A stretch of 64,000 nt of DNA, taken from positions 1-64,000 of the forward strand of contig JAGAOT010000007.1 in the NCBI GenBank assembly GCA_017623615.1. Direction: 5' to 3'. Below, piece by piece: positions 50,171 to 60,083 of the stretch. The notes beneath the pieces were generated by a model. The model was not told where the DNA came from. It ran no database searches and worked only from the letters and a program-made list of their open reading frames with translations. Each line of letters starts with the position of its first letter. Within the stretch, counting starts at the first letter, position 1. The position numbers and the translations under genes were made by a program. The DNA is from Clostridia bacterium (GTDB lineage Bacteria; Bacillota; Clostridia; Oscillospirales; Acutalibacteraceae).

Positions 50171-50399
50171 AGTTAAGGTTGCCGAAAAACAGCAGTTATC
50201 AAAAAAAATTGATACCGATTTTATAAGACTTGACGCTTTCCTCAAAATGTGTGATGCCGTGCAGACGGGCGGACACGCAAAGATTGTTATTCAGGAGGGT
50301 GAGGTCAGGGTCAACGGCGAAGTATGCACCCAGAGGGGCAAAAAGCTCCGCAAGGGTGACTGCGCCGAATTTGAACGCGTTGTTTATAACGTTGAATGA
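50160..50399 (+). CDS. S4-domain RNA-binding protein (YaaA/RlbA-like)
   Basis: The 79-residue protein consists of an S4-like domain, with IRLDAFLKMCDAVQTGGHAKIVIQEGEVRVNGEVCTQRGKKLRKGD near its centre. It is the small S4 protein always found between dnaN and recF in Firmicutes; in Bacillus it has been linked to ribosome assembly. Starting within the dnaN 3' end, it is translationally coupled. Confidence 0.93.
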   Translation: MKIKVKVAEKQQLSKKIDTDFIRLDAFLKMCDAVQTGGHAKIVIQEGEVRVNGEVCTQRGKKLRKGDCAEFERVVYNVE

Positions 50400-50421
50400 T
50401 TTTTGAAAGGAATGGTAAAAT

Positions 50422-51516
50422 TTGATAATTAAACACCATTCCGCAAAAAATTTCAGAAATCTTGAGTCGGTTTCATTCGCACCGCATCCCGAAATGAACG
50501 TTATTTACGGCGAAAACGGTCAGGGGAAAACAAATATAATTGAAAGCATCTGGCTTTTGACGGGTTTTTACAGCTTCCGAGCAAGAAAAAATGCCCAGCT
50601 CATTGAGCAGGGCAAAGACGAAGCCGAAATTGAAAATATATTTTATTCACACTCGCGTGAACAAAATGCCGTTATGAAGATAAACAAGCGCAAAGAGCTG
50701 GTTTTGAACGGCGTTAAAGAAGAATCACCGCGCGTGATGATGGGCAAATATTTTGCCGTTGTTTTTTCGCCCGCAACCCTCGGAATCGTTCAGGACGGTC
50801 CCGGCGAAAGGCGAAAGCTTATTGACATTGCGTTGAGCCTTATAAAGCCGAATTACGCTGTTTTAATGTCGCGCTATCTGCGCGTGCTTGACCAAAGAAA
50901 TGCGCTTTTGAAAAAGCTTGGCGAAAGAAGCTTTGAATTTGATTATATGGCTCCGTGGGACACCGAGCTTGCAAACCTCGGCGCAAAAATAATCAAATAC
51001 CGTCTTGATTATATCGAGCAGCTTTCCGCGCTTTCAAGCGAAATATATAACGGAATCAGCTCCGGCAGAGAAGCTTTTTCGTTTTATTATGATTTTTCAA
51101 AAGAAAACATAAGCGAAGAAGAAATAAAAGAAAAACTTATTTCTGAAATAGAAAAATCGCGTGAAGCCGATATAAAAAGGCTTTATACCAACGCAGGTCC
51201 GCACACACACGACCTTGTGCTGACTCTCAACGGCAGAGATGCCAGAACCTTCGGTTCGCAGGGTCAACAAAGGTCATGCGCGCTTGCAATGAAGCTTGGC
51301 GAGGCTTCTATTATTGAAAGAATCACCGGCGAATGCCCCGTTGTTTTGCTTGACGATGTTATGAGCGAGCTTGACGAGGGAAGACAGACGTTTATTTTAA
51401 ATTATCTTGATAATTGGCAGGTATTTATCACCTGCTGTGACCCGTCGCAGCTTCTGCGCTCCAAAAAAGGCAAGGCGTTTGAGGTTATTAACGGCGAAAT
51501 AAAAGAAATGGAGTAA
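50422..51516 (+). CDS. recF: DNA replication and repair protein RecF
   Basis: RecF is an SMC-like ATPase that recognises gapped DNA at stalled forks. The 364-residue protein has Walker A GENGQGKTN (30-38), GSQGQQRSCALAMKLGE (ABC signature) near 275 and VVLLDDVMSELD (Walker B) near 310. The TTG start 50422 is preceded by AAAGGAATGG. Together with recR in the same neighbourhood it forms part of the RecFOR pathway. Confidence 0.95.
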   Translation: MIIKHHSAKNFRNLESVSFAPHPEMNVIYGENGQGKTNIIESIWLLTGFYSFRARKNAQLIEQGKDEAEIENIFYSHSREQNAVMKINKRKELVLNGVKEESPRVMMGKYFAVVFSPATLGIVQDGPGERRKLIDIALSLIKPNYAVLMSRYLRVLDQRNALLKKLGERSFEFDYMAPWDTELANLGAKIIKYRLDYIEQLSALSSEIYNGISSGREAFSFYYDFSKENISEEEIKEKLISEIEKSREADIKRLYTNAGPHTHDLVLTLNGRDARTFGSQGQQRSCALAMKLGEASIIERITGECPVVLLDDVMSELDEGRQTFILNYLDNWQVFITCCDPSQLLRSKKGKAFEVINGEIKEME

Positions 51517-51519
51517 AAA

Positions 51520-51792
51520 ATGTATCTTCATCTCGGAATGGATAAGGTTATCACCTTTGATGAAATAATTGGAATATTTGACTTAGACACAACCACCGTT
51601 TCAAAACGCACAAGAGATTATCTTGCAAAAGCGGAAAAAGAGGGTATTGTTGAAAACGTTTGTTATGATATTCCGAAATCTTTCATAGTCTGCCGCGATA
51701 AAAACGGCAATGACAGAGTTTATATTTCGCAGATTTCCTCATCTACGCTCTTAAAAAGAACTGGTTATGTTGACAGTTTAACAAATGTATAA
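51520..51792 (+). CDS. remB: Extracellular matrix regulator RemB-like protein
   Basis: The 90-residue protein of the DUF370 family follows recF as yaaB/remB does in Bacillus, where it activates matrix genes. It begins MYLHLGMDKVITFDEIIGIFDLD, typical of the family. The ATG is three bases after the recF stop. A terminator ends the operon. Its regulatory targets here are unknown. Confidence 0.9.
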   Translation: MYLHLGMDKVITFDEIIGIFDLDTTTVSKRTRDYLAKAEKEGIVENVCYDIPKSFIVCRDKNGNDRVYISQISSSTLLKRTGYVDSLTNV

Positions 51793-51797
51793 AAGAA

Positions 51798-51830
51798 CAG
51801 CACCTGAAAAAACAGGTGCTGCTTTTTTTA
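51798..51830. terminator. Terminator between convergent remB and parB
   Basis: CAGCACCTG and CAGGTGCTG form a 9-bp stem; seven T follow on the plus strand and A-rich sequence precedes, so it could act for both operons. Confidence 0.9.
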
Positions 51831-51844
51831 TACATATTATAATA

Positions 51845-52711
51845 TTATTCTAAAGCAGAGAGAATTGAAGCGATTCTTGCAAGGTCGTCCTTGTCATAGA
51901 ATGCGATTTCGAGCGTTCCGCATTCCTTGCCGCCTTTTGTAACAACCTTTGCTTTTCTGCCGAGAGAATTATTTAATGAAAGCTCAACCTCGTCAAAGAA
52001 TGTGTGGCGGGCGGGGGCTTTTTTCTTTTCTTTCTTTTCGGCTGTGAGGGATTTAACCAGCTTTTCCGTATTTCTGACGGAAAGACCTTTTGCAATTATT
52101 AATTCCGCTGTGGAAATAATAAGTTTTTCATCGTCCAGTGCCGCAAGGGTGCGTGCGTGACCCGCGGAAAGCTTGTTTTCGCGCACCATGTCAAGCACCT
52201 TTTCGGGCAGCTTTAAAAGACGCAGAGCGTTTGCAACGGCGGGGCGGGATTTGCCGACCTTTTGCGCCGCTTCTTCCTGCGTTAAATCAAAATCCTTCAT
52301 AAGGCTTGCAAAGCCGAGAGCTTCTTCAACGGGATTGAGGTCCTCGCGCTGTAAATTTTCTATTAAAGAAATAACGGCGGCTTCTGTGTCTGAAAGCTCT
52401 TTAATAACAACGGGCACTTGTGTTAAGCCAGCAATGCGGCTTGCCCTCCAACGTCTTTCACCCGCAACAAGCTGATATCCGCCGCCGATTATCGGGCGAA
52501 CAAGCAAGGGCTGCAAAACGCCGTGCTGCGCGATTGAATCGGCAAGCTCCGAAAGAGCCGCTTCGTCAAACTGCTTTCTTGCCTGCTCCTTGTTAGGCTC
52601 AATATCCATTAAATTCAGCTTCACGGGTTGAGCTGAACTTGTTTCTTCTAAAGAATTATCCGCAAGCAGAGAGCTGAGTCCTCTGCCAAGACCGCCTTTT
52701 TTCGGTGCCAT
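51845..52711 (-). CDS. parB: Chromosome partitioning protein ParB (Spo0J)
   Basis: The 288-residue CTPase clamp binds parS and spreads on origin DNA. It has GERRWRASR (84-92, CTP-binding box), ENLQREDLNPVEEALGF, the helix-turn-helix LTQEEAAQKVGKSRPAVANALRLL and a C-terminal dimerisation domain. AAGGAGTATTA precedes ATG 52711, 11 bases after the parA stop. Two perfect parS sites lie in this same window (53638 and 55767). Confidence 0.96.
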   Translation of the reverse strand: MAPKKGGLGRGLSSLLADNSLEETSSAQPVKLNLMDIEPNKEQARKQFDEAALSELADSIAQHGVLQPLLVRPIIGGGYQLVAGERRWRASRIAGLTQVPVVIKELSDTEAAVISLIENLQREDLNPVEEALGFASLMKDFDLTQEEAAQKVGKSRPAVANALRLLKLPEKVLDMVRENKLSAGHARTLAALDDEKLIISTAELIIAKGLSVRNTEKLVKSLTAEKKEKKKAPARHTFFDEVELSLNNSLGRKAKVVTKGGKECGTLEIAFYDKDDLARIASILSALE

Positions 52712-52722
52712 AATAATACTCC

Positions 52723-53490
52723 TTATTTATTATTCATTCTCAAAAATTCGTCTGCAAGGTCGCTGTAAGCATGCGCACCCTTTGAGGATTTGTCATAATA
52801 CATAACGGGCTGACCGTAGCTCGGAGCCTCCGAAAGGCGCACGTTTCTGGGAATAACGGTTGAATAAACCTTTTTCGGGAAGCATCTTTTAACTTCTTCA
52901 ACAACCTGCTGTGTGAGGTTGAGCTGACCGTTATACATTGTCAGCAGCACGCCCTCAATCTCTATGTATGGGTTATAAAGACGTTTAACCGTTCTGACGG
53001 TTGAGATAAGCTGTGAAAGACCTTCAAGTGCAAAAAATTCGCATTGAATGGGAACAATCAGAGTATCCGCCGCGCAGAGACCGTTGAGAGTAATCAGACC
53101 GAGAGAGGGGGGACAGTCAAGAAAAATGAAGTCAAAATCATCAACAATAGCGGCAAGCGCATTTTTGAGCTTTGACTCGCGCTTTTGAAAATCGATAAGT
53201 TCAAGCTCCGCGCCCGCAAGGTCCATGCTTGAGGGCATAACATAAACGTTTTCATACGGAGTTTTAACTACCGCATCTGCCGCCGAAGTGCCGCCGATAA
53301 GCACGCTGTAAGAGGATTTTTCAAGCCCCTTTTTGTTTATGCCGAGTCCGCTGGTTGAGTTGCCCTGGGGGTCGATATCAACAAGCAGGGTTTTATATCC
53401 TTTACTGCCGAGCGCGGCGGTAAGGTTAACGGCGGAAGTTGTTTTGCCAACGCCGCCTTTTTGGTTAACGATTGCAACAATTTTACCCAA
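52723..53490 (-). CDS. parA: Chromosome partitioning ATPase ParA (Soj)
   Basis: The 255-residue Walker-type ATPase has the deviant Walker A KGGVGKTT (11-18), DIDPQGNST and the Walker B FIFLDCPPSLG. It moves ParB-parS complexes and, in Bacillus, controls DnaA. The TTG start 53490 is preceded by CAGGAGCGATTA. Upstream of it lies an intergenic gap with a parS site, so ParB binding could affect its transcription. Confidence 0.96.
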   Translation of the reverse strand: MGKIVAIVNQKGGVGKTTSAVNLTAALGSKGYKTLLVDIDPQGNSTSGLGINKKGLEKSSYSVLIGGTSAADAVVKTPYENVYVMPSSMDLAGAELELIDFQKRESKLKNALAAIVDDFDFIFLDCPPSLGLITLNGLCAADTLIVPIQCEFFALEGLSQLISTVRTVKRLYNPYIEIEGVLLTMYNGQLNLTQQVVEEVKRCFPKKVYSTVIPRNVRLSEAPSYGQPVMYYDKSSKGAHAYSDLADEFLRMNNK

Positions 53491-53599
53491 AATAATCGCT
53501 CCTGATATAATCTGATGTAATTAATATAATCTGTGTATATACAGTATATCATAATGTATATAAAAATGGAAGAAAAAAATAAAAGTTTAAATTAAGAAG

Positions 53600-53623
53600 T
53601 AGGGGAGATTCACGAATCGCCCG
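53600..53623. repeat. GATTCACGAATC palindrome
   Basis: GTAGGGGAGATTCACGAATC then GCCCGC, the standard family with one changed base in the left arm. It ends 15 bases before the parS site. Confidence 0.7.
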
Positions 53624-53637
53624 CTCACCTCAAACAT

Positions 53638-53653
53638 TGTTTCACGTGAAACA
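53638..53653. promoter_or_regulatory. parS site 1
   Basis: TGTTTCACGTGAAACA, an exact 16-bp match to the bacterial parS consensus, in the gap between noc and parA. Confidence 0.95.
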
Positions 53654-53741
53654 GCAAGAGGGGCAGACCCGAAAGCCTGCCCCTCCCGCTGTGGATGTGG
53701 GTGTGAAAGAGAAAGATATGGTAAGTTAGGAGTTGTTTGAT

Positions 53742-54572
53742 TTAAGCAGAGGTTTTCTTTGCCTTTATACAGCAATTTCTGCTTTTTGGGATGCGGACTA
53801 TATATTCGATATATTCGTCGGTTTCGCTTTTTGCGGAATCCGCTTCAATGCCTGCGCGTCGCATTGTGTCAACCGCGTGGTTAAGGGTATTAACAAAAAT
53901 TCGGACATCCTTAAAAAGCTTGACGGGCGGCTGTCTGCGGCGGCTGTCGTTGGTCAGTATTTGCGAAACAAGCTTTTCCGTTTCACTGACTGTCAGCCGT
54001 TTATCCGCGATTATCGACAATGCGCGCTCCATCTGGCTTATCTGTGTCAGGCGCAAAAGTGCTCTTGCATGGCGTTCCGTCAAGCCTTCCTGCGTTATTT
54101 TAAGGCGTATTTCTTCGGGAAGCCGTAGCAAACGCAGTTTATTTGAGATAGTCGGGGGAGCTTTGCCGAGTTTTTTGCAAACGTCGTCGCGGCTCATGCC
54201 GTAATCCGTTATCAATTTATCAATAGCAACGGCTTCTTCAAAAAAGCCGAGGTCGCTGCGCTGTATGTTTTCGATAAGAGCGAAAAGAGCGGATTTTTCA
54301 TCGCTTGCTTCCATTATTATGCACGGTATCTGCGTTATGCCGACAAGCCTTGAAGCGCGAAGGCGTCTTTCGCCCGATATAAGTTCATAGTTGCCCTTGC
54401 TGTTAATACGCACGGCGATTGGCTGAATGATGCCGTTTTGCCTTATGCTCTGTGCCAAGCCCTCCAGCTCGTCAAAATCGAAGCGGCGGCGGGGTTGGTT
54501 GGGATTCGGATAAATTTCCTCCTGCGGCACAAGAATTATCTGCCCGCCAATTTTGTATTTACCGGATTTCAA
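53742..54572 (-). CDS. noc: ParB-family nucleoid occlusion-like protein
   Basis: The 276-residue protein is a second ParB paralogue with GERRLRASR (67-75), LIENIQRSDLGFFEEA, and the helix-turn-helix MSRDDVCKKLGKAPPTISNKLRLL. Location between rsmG and parA matches Noc of Bacillus, which binds its own sites and blocks septation over the chromosome. The N-terminal amphipathic membrane-targeting helix of Bacillus Noc is not evident: the protein starts MKSGKYKIGGQIILV. Start TTG 54572 follows CAGGGGGTTTGA. It could also be a plain second ParB. Confidence 0.87.
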   Translation of the reverse strand: MKSGKYKIGGQIILVPQEEIYPNPNQPRRRFDFDELEGLAQSIRQNGIIQPIAVRINSKGNYELISGERRLRASRLVGITQIPCIIMEASDEKSALFALIENIQRSDLGFFEEAVAIDKLITDYGMSRDDVCKKLGKAPPTISNKLRLLRLPEEIRLKITQEGLTERHARALLRLTQISQMERALSIIADKRLTVSETEKLVSQILTNDSRRRQPPVKLFKDVRIFVNTLNHAVDTMRRAGIEADSAKSETDEYIEYIVRIPKSRNCCIKAKKTSA

Positions 54573-54682
54573 AAATCAAACCCCCTGTCCGTTTCATTGA
54601 TTCAATGATAACATCGGAGAGGGGGTTTGTCCAGCTAATTCGATAGCCATAAAACTGCCGTTATCGACAGTCGATATTAAAT

Positions 54683-55396
54683 TTAAAGGGGCTTTTTCGC
54701 AATTTGTGCGGATACGCGCGGATATTTTGGCGGAACTTGCGATATCTTTTTGATAACAACGATTGTTCTTTCGCCGCCGTCGGAGAGGGTGAAGGACTTT
54801 TCATCGACTATTTTACCGCCGAGGGTCTTTATAGCCGCCTTTGCATCGGCGATTTCTTCCTGCGCCTTTGCGCCTTTCATGGCAAGGAACACTCCGCCAA
54901 CCTTGACAAACGGCAGGCAGTATTCGCAAAGAACATTCAAAGCTGCAACCGCTCTTGAGCAGACAATATCAAACTTTTCTCTGTATTCCTTGTTTTGACC
55001 CGCTTCCTCGGCTCTCGTGTGAAGCACTTCGGCGGTCAATCCGAGTGATTCAGCGGCAGAAGCAACATATTTGAGCTTTTTTGCGGTTGAGTCAATCATG
55101 GTCATATCAAGGTCGGGTCTTGCAATCAATAGGGGAATTGACGGAAAGCCCGCGCCCGTGCCGACGTCAAGCACCTTTGCACCCTGCGGAAAATCCGCGG
55201 CGGAAAGGGCGGAAATGCTGTCCGCAAAATGCTTGACGGCAATTCCGTCGGGGTCGATGATGGCGGTTAAATTCATTGTTTTGTTTTGCTCAACTAAAAG
55301 AAATGCAAGCTTTTCAAAGCGAGAAAGCATTTCATCTGTGACGGAAATGCCGAGCTTTGCGGCATCTTCGAGCAAAAGCGACGGATTATATAACAT
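54683..55396 (-). CDS. rsmG: 16S rRNA (guanine(527)-N(7))-methyltransferase
   Basis: RsmG methylates G527 of 16S rRNA. The 237-residue protein has the N-terminal NKTMNLTAI segment and the SAM motif [15 protein letters not shown] at 75-89, then [15 protein letters not shown]. It overlaps the end of mnmG by 11 bases, so it is translated from the same message. GAGAGGAACGG precedes ATG 55396. Confidence 0.95.
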   Translation of the reverse strand: MLYNPSLLLEDAAKLGISVTDEMLSRFEKLAFLLVEQNKTMNLTAIIDPDGIAVKHFADSISALSAADFPQGAKVLDVGTGAGFPSIPLLIARPDLDMTMIDSTAKKLKYVASAAESLGLTAEVLHTRAEEAGQNKEYREKFDIVCSRAVAALNVLCEYCLPFVKVGGVFLAMKGAKAQEEIADAKAAIKTLGGKIVDEKSFTLSDGGERTIVVIKKISQVPPKYPRVSAQIAKKPL

Positions 55397-57263
55397 TTAT
55401 ACCGTTCCTCTCAAGGTAAATAAGTAAAACTGAAATATCGGCGGGGGAAACACCCGAAATTCGCGAAGCCTGACCGACTGTTTCGGGGCGGATTTTGCAG
55501 AGCTTTTCAATCGCTTCAAGGCGCAGACCCGTTATGGCATTATAGTCCAAATCCTGCGGCAGACGCTTAACCTCAAGGCGGCGAAGCTCGTTTATCTGCA
55601 TTTGCTGGCGTTTTATGTAGCCCTCATACTTTATATCTATTTCAACCTGCTCAAAAATTTCGGCGGGCAGGTCGGGTCTTGTTTTGTCAAACGGGGTGAG
55701 AGCCTCATAGTCAATCTGCGGTCTGCGGAGAAGCTCAATCATTTTTAAGCCTTTCTCAAGTGCGGATGTTTCACGTGAAACAAGCATTGCATCAATCTCC
55801 GGTGTTTTGGGGATTGAAAGATTTTCAACCCTTTCGCGTTCTGCGGCAATCAAATCAAGCTTTTTAAGGAATTTTTGATATCTTTCCTCGCTGATAAGCC
55901 CCGCCTTGTAGCCGATTTCGGTCAGGCGGCGGTCTGCATTATCCTGGCGCAGAACAAGGCGGTATTCCGAGCGCGATGTCATCATGCGATAGGGGTCGGA
56001 GCAGCCTTTTGTTACAAGGTCGTCAATCAAAGTGCCGATATATGAGGTTGTGCGGTCAAGGATAACGGGCTCTTTGCCCCGGATTTTCAAAGCGGCGTTC
56101 ATGCCCGCAACAAGTCCCTGCGCGGCGGCTTCTTCATATCCGCTGGAGCCGTTGAACTGACCCGCGCCGTAAAGACCGGGAAAATCCTTGAATTCAAGGG
56201 TCTGGCGAAGCGAAAGCGGGTCAACGCAGTCATATTCAATCGCATAAGCCGTGCGCAAAAACTCCGCTTTTTCAAGCCCGGGTATGCTGTGAACAATCTT
56301 GAGCTGAACGTCCTCGGGCAGGGATGACGAAAGACCCTGAAGATACATTTCGTCGGTGTTTGCGCCGCAAGGCTCAACGAATATCTGATGGCGTTCTTTT
56401 TCGGAAAAACGGACTATTTTATCCTCAATGCTCGGGCAGTAGCGCGGACCAACGCCGTCTATCTTGCCCGAATAGAGCGGAGAGCGGTGAAGATTATCGA
56501 GTATTGTCTGCTTTGTTTCCGCGCCCGTGTATGTTATATAACAAGGCTCAACATTGCGGATTTCGATATCATTATTGAATGAAAACGGAACAATCTTTTC
56601 GTCGCCGTATTGCGGCTCAAGGTTTTCGGTGTCAACGCTTCGGCGGTTGATGCGCGGGGGGGTGCCCGTTTTAAAGCGGCGGGTCATAACGCCAAGCTCT
56701 TTGAGCGATTTTGCAAGCTCCACGGCGGGGAACATTCCGTCAGGACCGCTTTCATAGGAAATATCGCCGATGAAAATTCTGCCCGCAAGGAAGGTGCCCG
56801 TTGCGATGATAACCGCCTTTGCTCTGTGGATTGCTTCAAGGCGGGTTTTGAGCAGCCATTCGTCACCGTCGCGCTTAATATCAATAATTTCCGCCTGGCG
56901 CAGAAAAAGATTTTTCTGCTTTTCAAGCGCAAATTTCATATAATCGCAGTAGCCGCGGCGGTCAATCTGCGCACGCAGGCTGTGGACTGCGGGGCCTTTG
57001 CCGAGGTTGAGCATGCGGCTTTGCAGAGTATTGCGGTCCGCCGCAACGCCCATTTCACCGCCGAGAGCATCAATTTCGCGCACAAGGTGACCCTTTGAAG
57101 TGCCGCCTATCGACGGGTTGCAGGGCATGTTGCCCACCCAGTCCAGATTTATCGTGAAAACGGCGGTTTTGCAGCCAAGGCGCGCCGCGGCAAGCCCCGC
57201 CTCTATTCCGGCGTGACCCGCACCGATAACGGCAATATCAAAATTTTCAGAAAAGTATTCCAT
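55386..57263 (-). CDS. mnmG: tRNA uridine-5-carboxymethylaminomethyl modification enzyme MnmG
   Basis: MnmG, with MnmE, adds the carboxymethylaminomethyl group to U34 of tRNAs. The 625-residue flavoprotein has the FAD-binding GAGHAG (14-19), [36 protein letters not shown], and the C-terminal helical domain binding MnmE. A perfect parS site is embedded in the codons for VSRETS near residue 497. Ends overlapping rsmG. Confidence 0.97.
   Translation of the reverse strand: MEYFSENFDIAVIGAGHAGIEAGLAAARLGCKTAVFTINLDWVGNMPCNPSIGGTSKGHLVREIDALGGEMGVAADRNTLQSRMLNLGKGPAVHSLRAQIDRRGYCDYMKFALEKQKNLFLRQAEIIDIKRDGDEWLLKTRLEAIHRAKAVIIATGTFLAGRIFIGDISYESGPDGMFPAVELAKSLKELGVMTRRFKTGTPPRINRRSVDTENLEPQYGDEKIVPFSFNNDIEIRNVEPCYITYTGAETKQTILDNLHRSPLYSGKIDGVGPRYCPSIEDKIVRFSEKERHQIFVEPCGANTDEMYLQGLSSSLPEDVQLKIVHSIPGLEKAEFLRTAYAIEYDCVDPLSLRQTLEFKDFPGLYGAGQFNGSSGYEEAAAQGLVAGMNAALKIRGKEPVILDRTTSYIGTLIDDLVTKGCSDPYRMMTSRSEYRLVLRQDNADRRLTEIGYKAGLISEERYQKFLKKLDLIAAERERVENLSIPKTPEIDAMLVSRETSALEKGLKMIELLRRPQIDYEALTPFDKTRPDLPAEIFEQVEIDIKYEGYIKRQQMQINELRRLEVKRLPQDLDYNAITGLRLEAIEKLCKIRPETVGQASRISGVSPADISVLLIYLERNGINVI
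55767..55782. promoter_or_regulatory. parS site 2, inside mnmG
   Basis: TGTTTCACGTGAAACA, identical to site 1, within the mnmG coding sequence, 2.1 kb away. Confidence 0.95.
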
Positions 57264-57919
57264 AGTAACACCACTTTATAAATGCGTAATGCGCAATTCG
57301 AAATGCGCAATTATTTTTGTAGGGGACGGCGTCCCCGACGTCCCGAATGCACCGAAGGTGCATAATAAGCTATAAATTTAAATTAGGTAGCGTGGATAAC
57401 ATCCGCCTGTTTTGTTTTCTGGTTTTACGGGCGATTCGTGAATCGCCCCTACAAATTGAATGAACGCGATGTAGGGGTTGGCGGGTGCAGAAAATGCTAC
57501 CTGATTCATTGATTTAAAGCGCGAAAATTGTTTGTGACATCAAAAATCGGACACGAAAATTGTAAATAGAATATTCTAATTTACAAAAAATAAACCTCTC
57601 GTTTACAGCCGATTGCGTGAAGCGGATTTAACTCGGCATCGTTTCAAAAATTTCCATTGGCTGTAATCGGAAATTGGGGTTATTATGCTAAAAAGGCATT
57701 AAAAACAACGTTTATTATTGCATTTAAGAAAAATCAAGGAGTTTTATTTCTGTTAATAGGTTTTGTCAATCGTGTAGGGGACGACCTCTGTGTCGTCCCG
57801 AATGCTGTGATTTTCTCGGCGGGAGCATGCCCTGCCCTGCGCGCCGGATGCGGGCGATTCGTGAATCGCCCCTACAATGCATAATCAAACAACATTAATT
57901 GCCCATTACGTATTACAAA
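57264..57919. repeat. Repeat-rich gap between mnmE and mnmG
   Basis: No supported gene lies in this 656-bp interval. It contains a GTAGGGGACGGCGTCCCCGA unit with a CACCGAAGGTGC hairpin (57319-57362), GGGCGATTCGTGAATCGCCC copies at 57428-57452 and 57850-57875, GTAGGGGACGACCTCTGTGT at 57773-57799 and a TAATGCGCAATTCGAAATGCGC motif near 57287. The 57500-57760 part is AT-rich unique sequence, possibly a broken remnant. An ORF here ends inside repeats and is not credible. Confidence 0.75.
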
Positions 57920-59287
57920 TTATTTGCCTACGCAAAAACGCGAGAAAACTTCATCGACAACCGCGGATGTGGCTTTGTCGCCCGTGAGCTCAAGCAGAGC
58001 ATCAATAGCGCAGTCGGCGCAGACGTTGACAGCATCAAGCGTTACGCCCATGTTGAGTGCGGCTATCGCTTCGTCGATATGACCGAGTGCATTAACGCAG
58101 CATTGGCGCTGGCGTTCGCTTGTCAGGCATGCGGCATTGGGGTCGAACTCATTCGTTTTGAAAATTGCGCGAACGGCCTTTTCAAGCTCATCTCTCCCCT
58201 CGCCCGTTGATGCTGAAAGCTCCACGGTGTAGGGGAAGGCTTCATCAATGATTTTTCTGTCTGCCGCAAGGGGCAGGTCGGATTTATTAAGCAGAGCAAC
58301 GGCGCGTTTTTCGCGGCATTGCTCGATTATGTCAAAGTCATCTGCATTGAGGGCTGTGCTTCCGTCAAACACGGCAAGCACAAGCTCGGCGCGCTCCAGC
58401 CTGCGCTTGGCAAGATTAACGCCGATGTTTTCAACAACATTTTCGGTTTCGCGTATGCCCGCTGTGTCCGCAACGCGCATAACGATTTCGCCGAGCACAA
58501 TTCTTTCCTCAACAACGTCGCGGGTAGTGCCCGCAATATCGGTTACGATAGAGCGTTCAAAGCCCGTGAGCATGTTCATGAGCGTGGATTTGCCGACGTT
58601 GGGCTTGCCGACGATAACGGCATCCACGCCGTCGGTGACAGCTCTGCCGCAGTCGTAGCGGCGGATTATATCAGCAAGGGCGACGCGGCTTTCCTCAAAA
58701 ATGGGGAGCATGTCCGCTTCGTTTGTTTCTTCGATATCCTCGTCGGGGTAATCGACCCATGCAGCAAGCGAAGCGCAGACACCGATTATGTTATCGGCAC
58801 ATTTGCGGATTTCGCGGCTGAGGTTGCCGTCAAGGGTGTTGAGAGCGGCGGTTGCCGCCTGCTTGCCCGATGCACCGATGAGCGACATAACGCTTTCAGC
58901 GGCGGCAAGGTCGAGCTTGCCGTTGAGGAATGCGCGTTTTGTGAACTCCCCTGCCTCGGCAGGCGTTGCGCCCGCATCGAGGGCGGCGCGAAGCACGCGC
59001 TTTGTTATGTAAAGACCGCCGTGGCACGAAATTTCCGCGGTGTCCTCGCCCGTGTAGCTTTTGGGCGCACGAAAAACGAGGCATACAGCCTCGTCGATTT
59101 TTTCATTATTATCATAAACATTGCCGAAATGGGCGCAGTATCCCCTGCTTTCAGTTAGGGGCTTGCCGCTGACGGGCTTGAATATTTTTGCCGCGATTTC
59201 AACGGCATTCTCGCCCGAAATGCGCACAATTCCGATTCCGCCGGGTGCATTCGGGGTTGCAATGGCGGCTATTGTTCTGTTATCCAT
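57920..59287 (-). CDS. mnmE: tRNA modification GTPase MnmE
   Basis: MnmE is the GTPase partner of MnmG in U34 modification. The 455-residue protein begins DNRTIAAIATPNAPGGIGIVRISG, has the G domain with GKPNVGKS (227-234), DIAGTTRD and DTAGIRE, and ends with the CVGK motif (Cys452). ATG 59287 follows AAAGGAG; the longer frame to 59305 overlaps the previous gene. It starts 10 bases after the minD-like gene. Confidence 0.96.
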   Translation of the reverse strand: MDNRTIAAIATPNAPGGIGIVRISGENAVEIAAKIFKPVSGKPLTESRGYCAHFGNVYDNNEKIDEAVCLVFRAPKSYTGEDTAEISCHGGLYITKRVLRAALDAGATPAEAGEFTKRAFLNGKLDLAAAESVMSLIGASGKQAATAALNTLDGNLSREIRKCADNIIGVCASLAAWVDYPDEDIEETNEADMLPIFEESRVALADIIRRYDCGRAVTDGVDAVIVGKPNVGKSTLMNMLTGFERSIVTDIAGTTRDVVEERIVLGEIVMRVADTAGIRETENVVENIGVNLAKRRLERAELVLAVFDGSTALNADDFDIIEQCREKRAVALLNKSDLPLAADRKIIDEAFPYTVELSASTGEGRDELEKAVRAIFKTNEFDPNAACLTSERQRQCCVNALGHIDEAIAALNMGVTLDAVNVCADCAIDALLELTGDKATSAVVDEVFSRFCVGK

Positions 59288-59297
59288 ATTTACTCCT

Positions 59298-60020
59298 TTA
59301 TTCACAGACCAAGGGAATGCGTTTGCCTGTTATGCGCTTGGCAATGCGTGAATATGCAAGGGTTGAGGGCGAAAATTCGCCGGGCACGGTGCCCGTAACG
59401 GAGCAGAAGCCGACATTGATATCCCTCGGAACAATGCCGAGAAGCTGAACACCCGTTTCGTCGATGCATTGGTCAATGTTGAGCAGCTTTTTCTTGCAGA
59501 CGGGCTTTACCTCAAACATGTTGATAACAAGGCGGGTATCCTCAATGCCGAGCCTGCGAAGCTCATCAAAAGCCCTTGCGCAGCTTCGCACGCAAACGCT
59601 GTCGGGCGTTGTTATAACGATTGCTTTATCAGCGCCGCATGCGGCAAGCTGAAAGCCGCGGTCAATACCCGCGGGGGAATCGAGCAAAATATAGTCGTAT
59701 TTATCGGAAAAGGATTTAAAAACCTTGGCGGTTGCTTCAAGGGTCAGACCGTCGCTGAAGCTGCGTGGAGCGGCAAGCAGGTCAATTTCCGCTTTTATAA
59801 CTGCCTGCTCCGCGCTGCAGCGGTCAAGCACGATATCGCCCCAGTCAAAAACAACGCTTTCCGAAACGCCGAAAAGCAAATCCAGCGAGCGCAGACCGAT
59901 GTCGCAGTCAATCGCGAGCACCTTTTTGCCCATTTTGGCGAGTGCCCTGCTCACCCCTGATACAAAAGAGGATTTGCCCGAGCCGCCTTTGCCCGAGGCA
60001 ACAACAATAATTTCAGCCAT
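59298..60020 (-). CDS. minD: MinD-like ATPase
   Basis: The 240-residue protein is a deviant Walker ATPase with KGGSGKSS (11-18), DIGLRSLDLLFG and ILLDSPAGID, the MinD pattern. MinD with MinC blocks septation away from midcell. The C-terminal membrane-targeting helix usually ends in Lys/Phe-rich sequence; here SRIAKRITGKRIPLV is a weak equivalent. No minC or minE is in the window. Lies between mrdA and mnmE, next to the mre genes, a typical place for minD in Clostridia. AAAGGAGCGC precedes ATG 60020. Confidence 0.87.
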   Translation of the reverse strand: MAEIIVVASGKGGSGKSSFVSGVSRALAKMGKKVLAIDCDIGLRSLDLLFGVSESVVFDWGDIVLDRCSAEQAVIKAEIDLLAAPRSFSDGLTLEATAKVFKSFSDKYDYILLDSPAGIDRGFQLAACGADKAIVITTPDSVCVRSCARAFDELRRLGIEDTRLVINMFEVKPVCKKKLLNIDQCIDETGVQLLGIVPRDINVGFCSVTGTVPGEFSPSTLAYSRIAKRITGKRIPLVCE

Positions 60021-60060
60021 GGTGCGCTCCTTTCAAAAATGATGTGTGTTTCATTTGCGA

Positions 60061-60083
60061 ACGGGCAATTCGTGAATCGCCCA
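60061..60083. repeat. GGGCAATTCGTGAATCGCCC palindrome
   Basis: Family palindrome with one mismatch in the left arm, ending just before the mrdA stop codon (60084-60086). Confidence 0.65.

Noticed and set aside
57657..57884. A 75-codon open frame in the mnmE-mnmG gap
   Set aside because: It runs through two GTAGGG palindromes, starts without a ribosome site and shows no protein-like composition.
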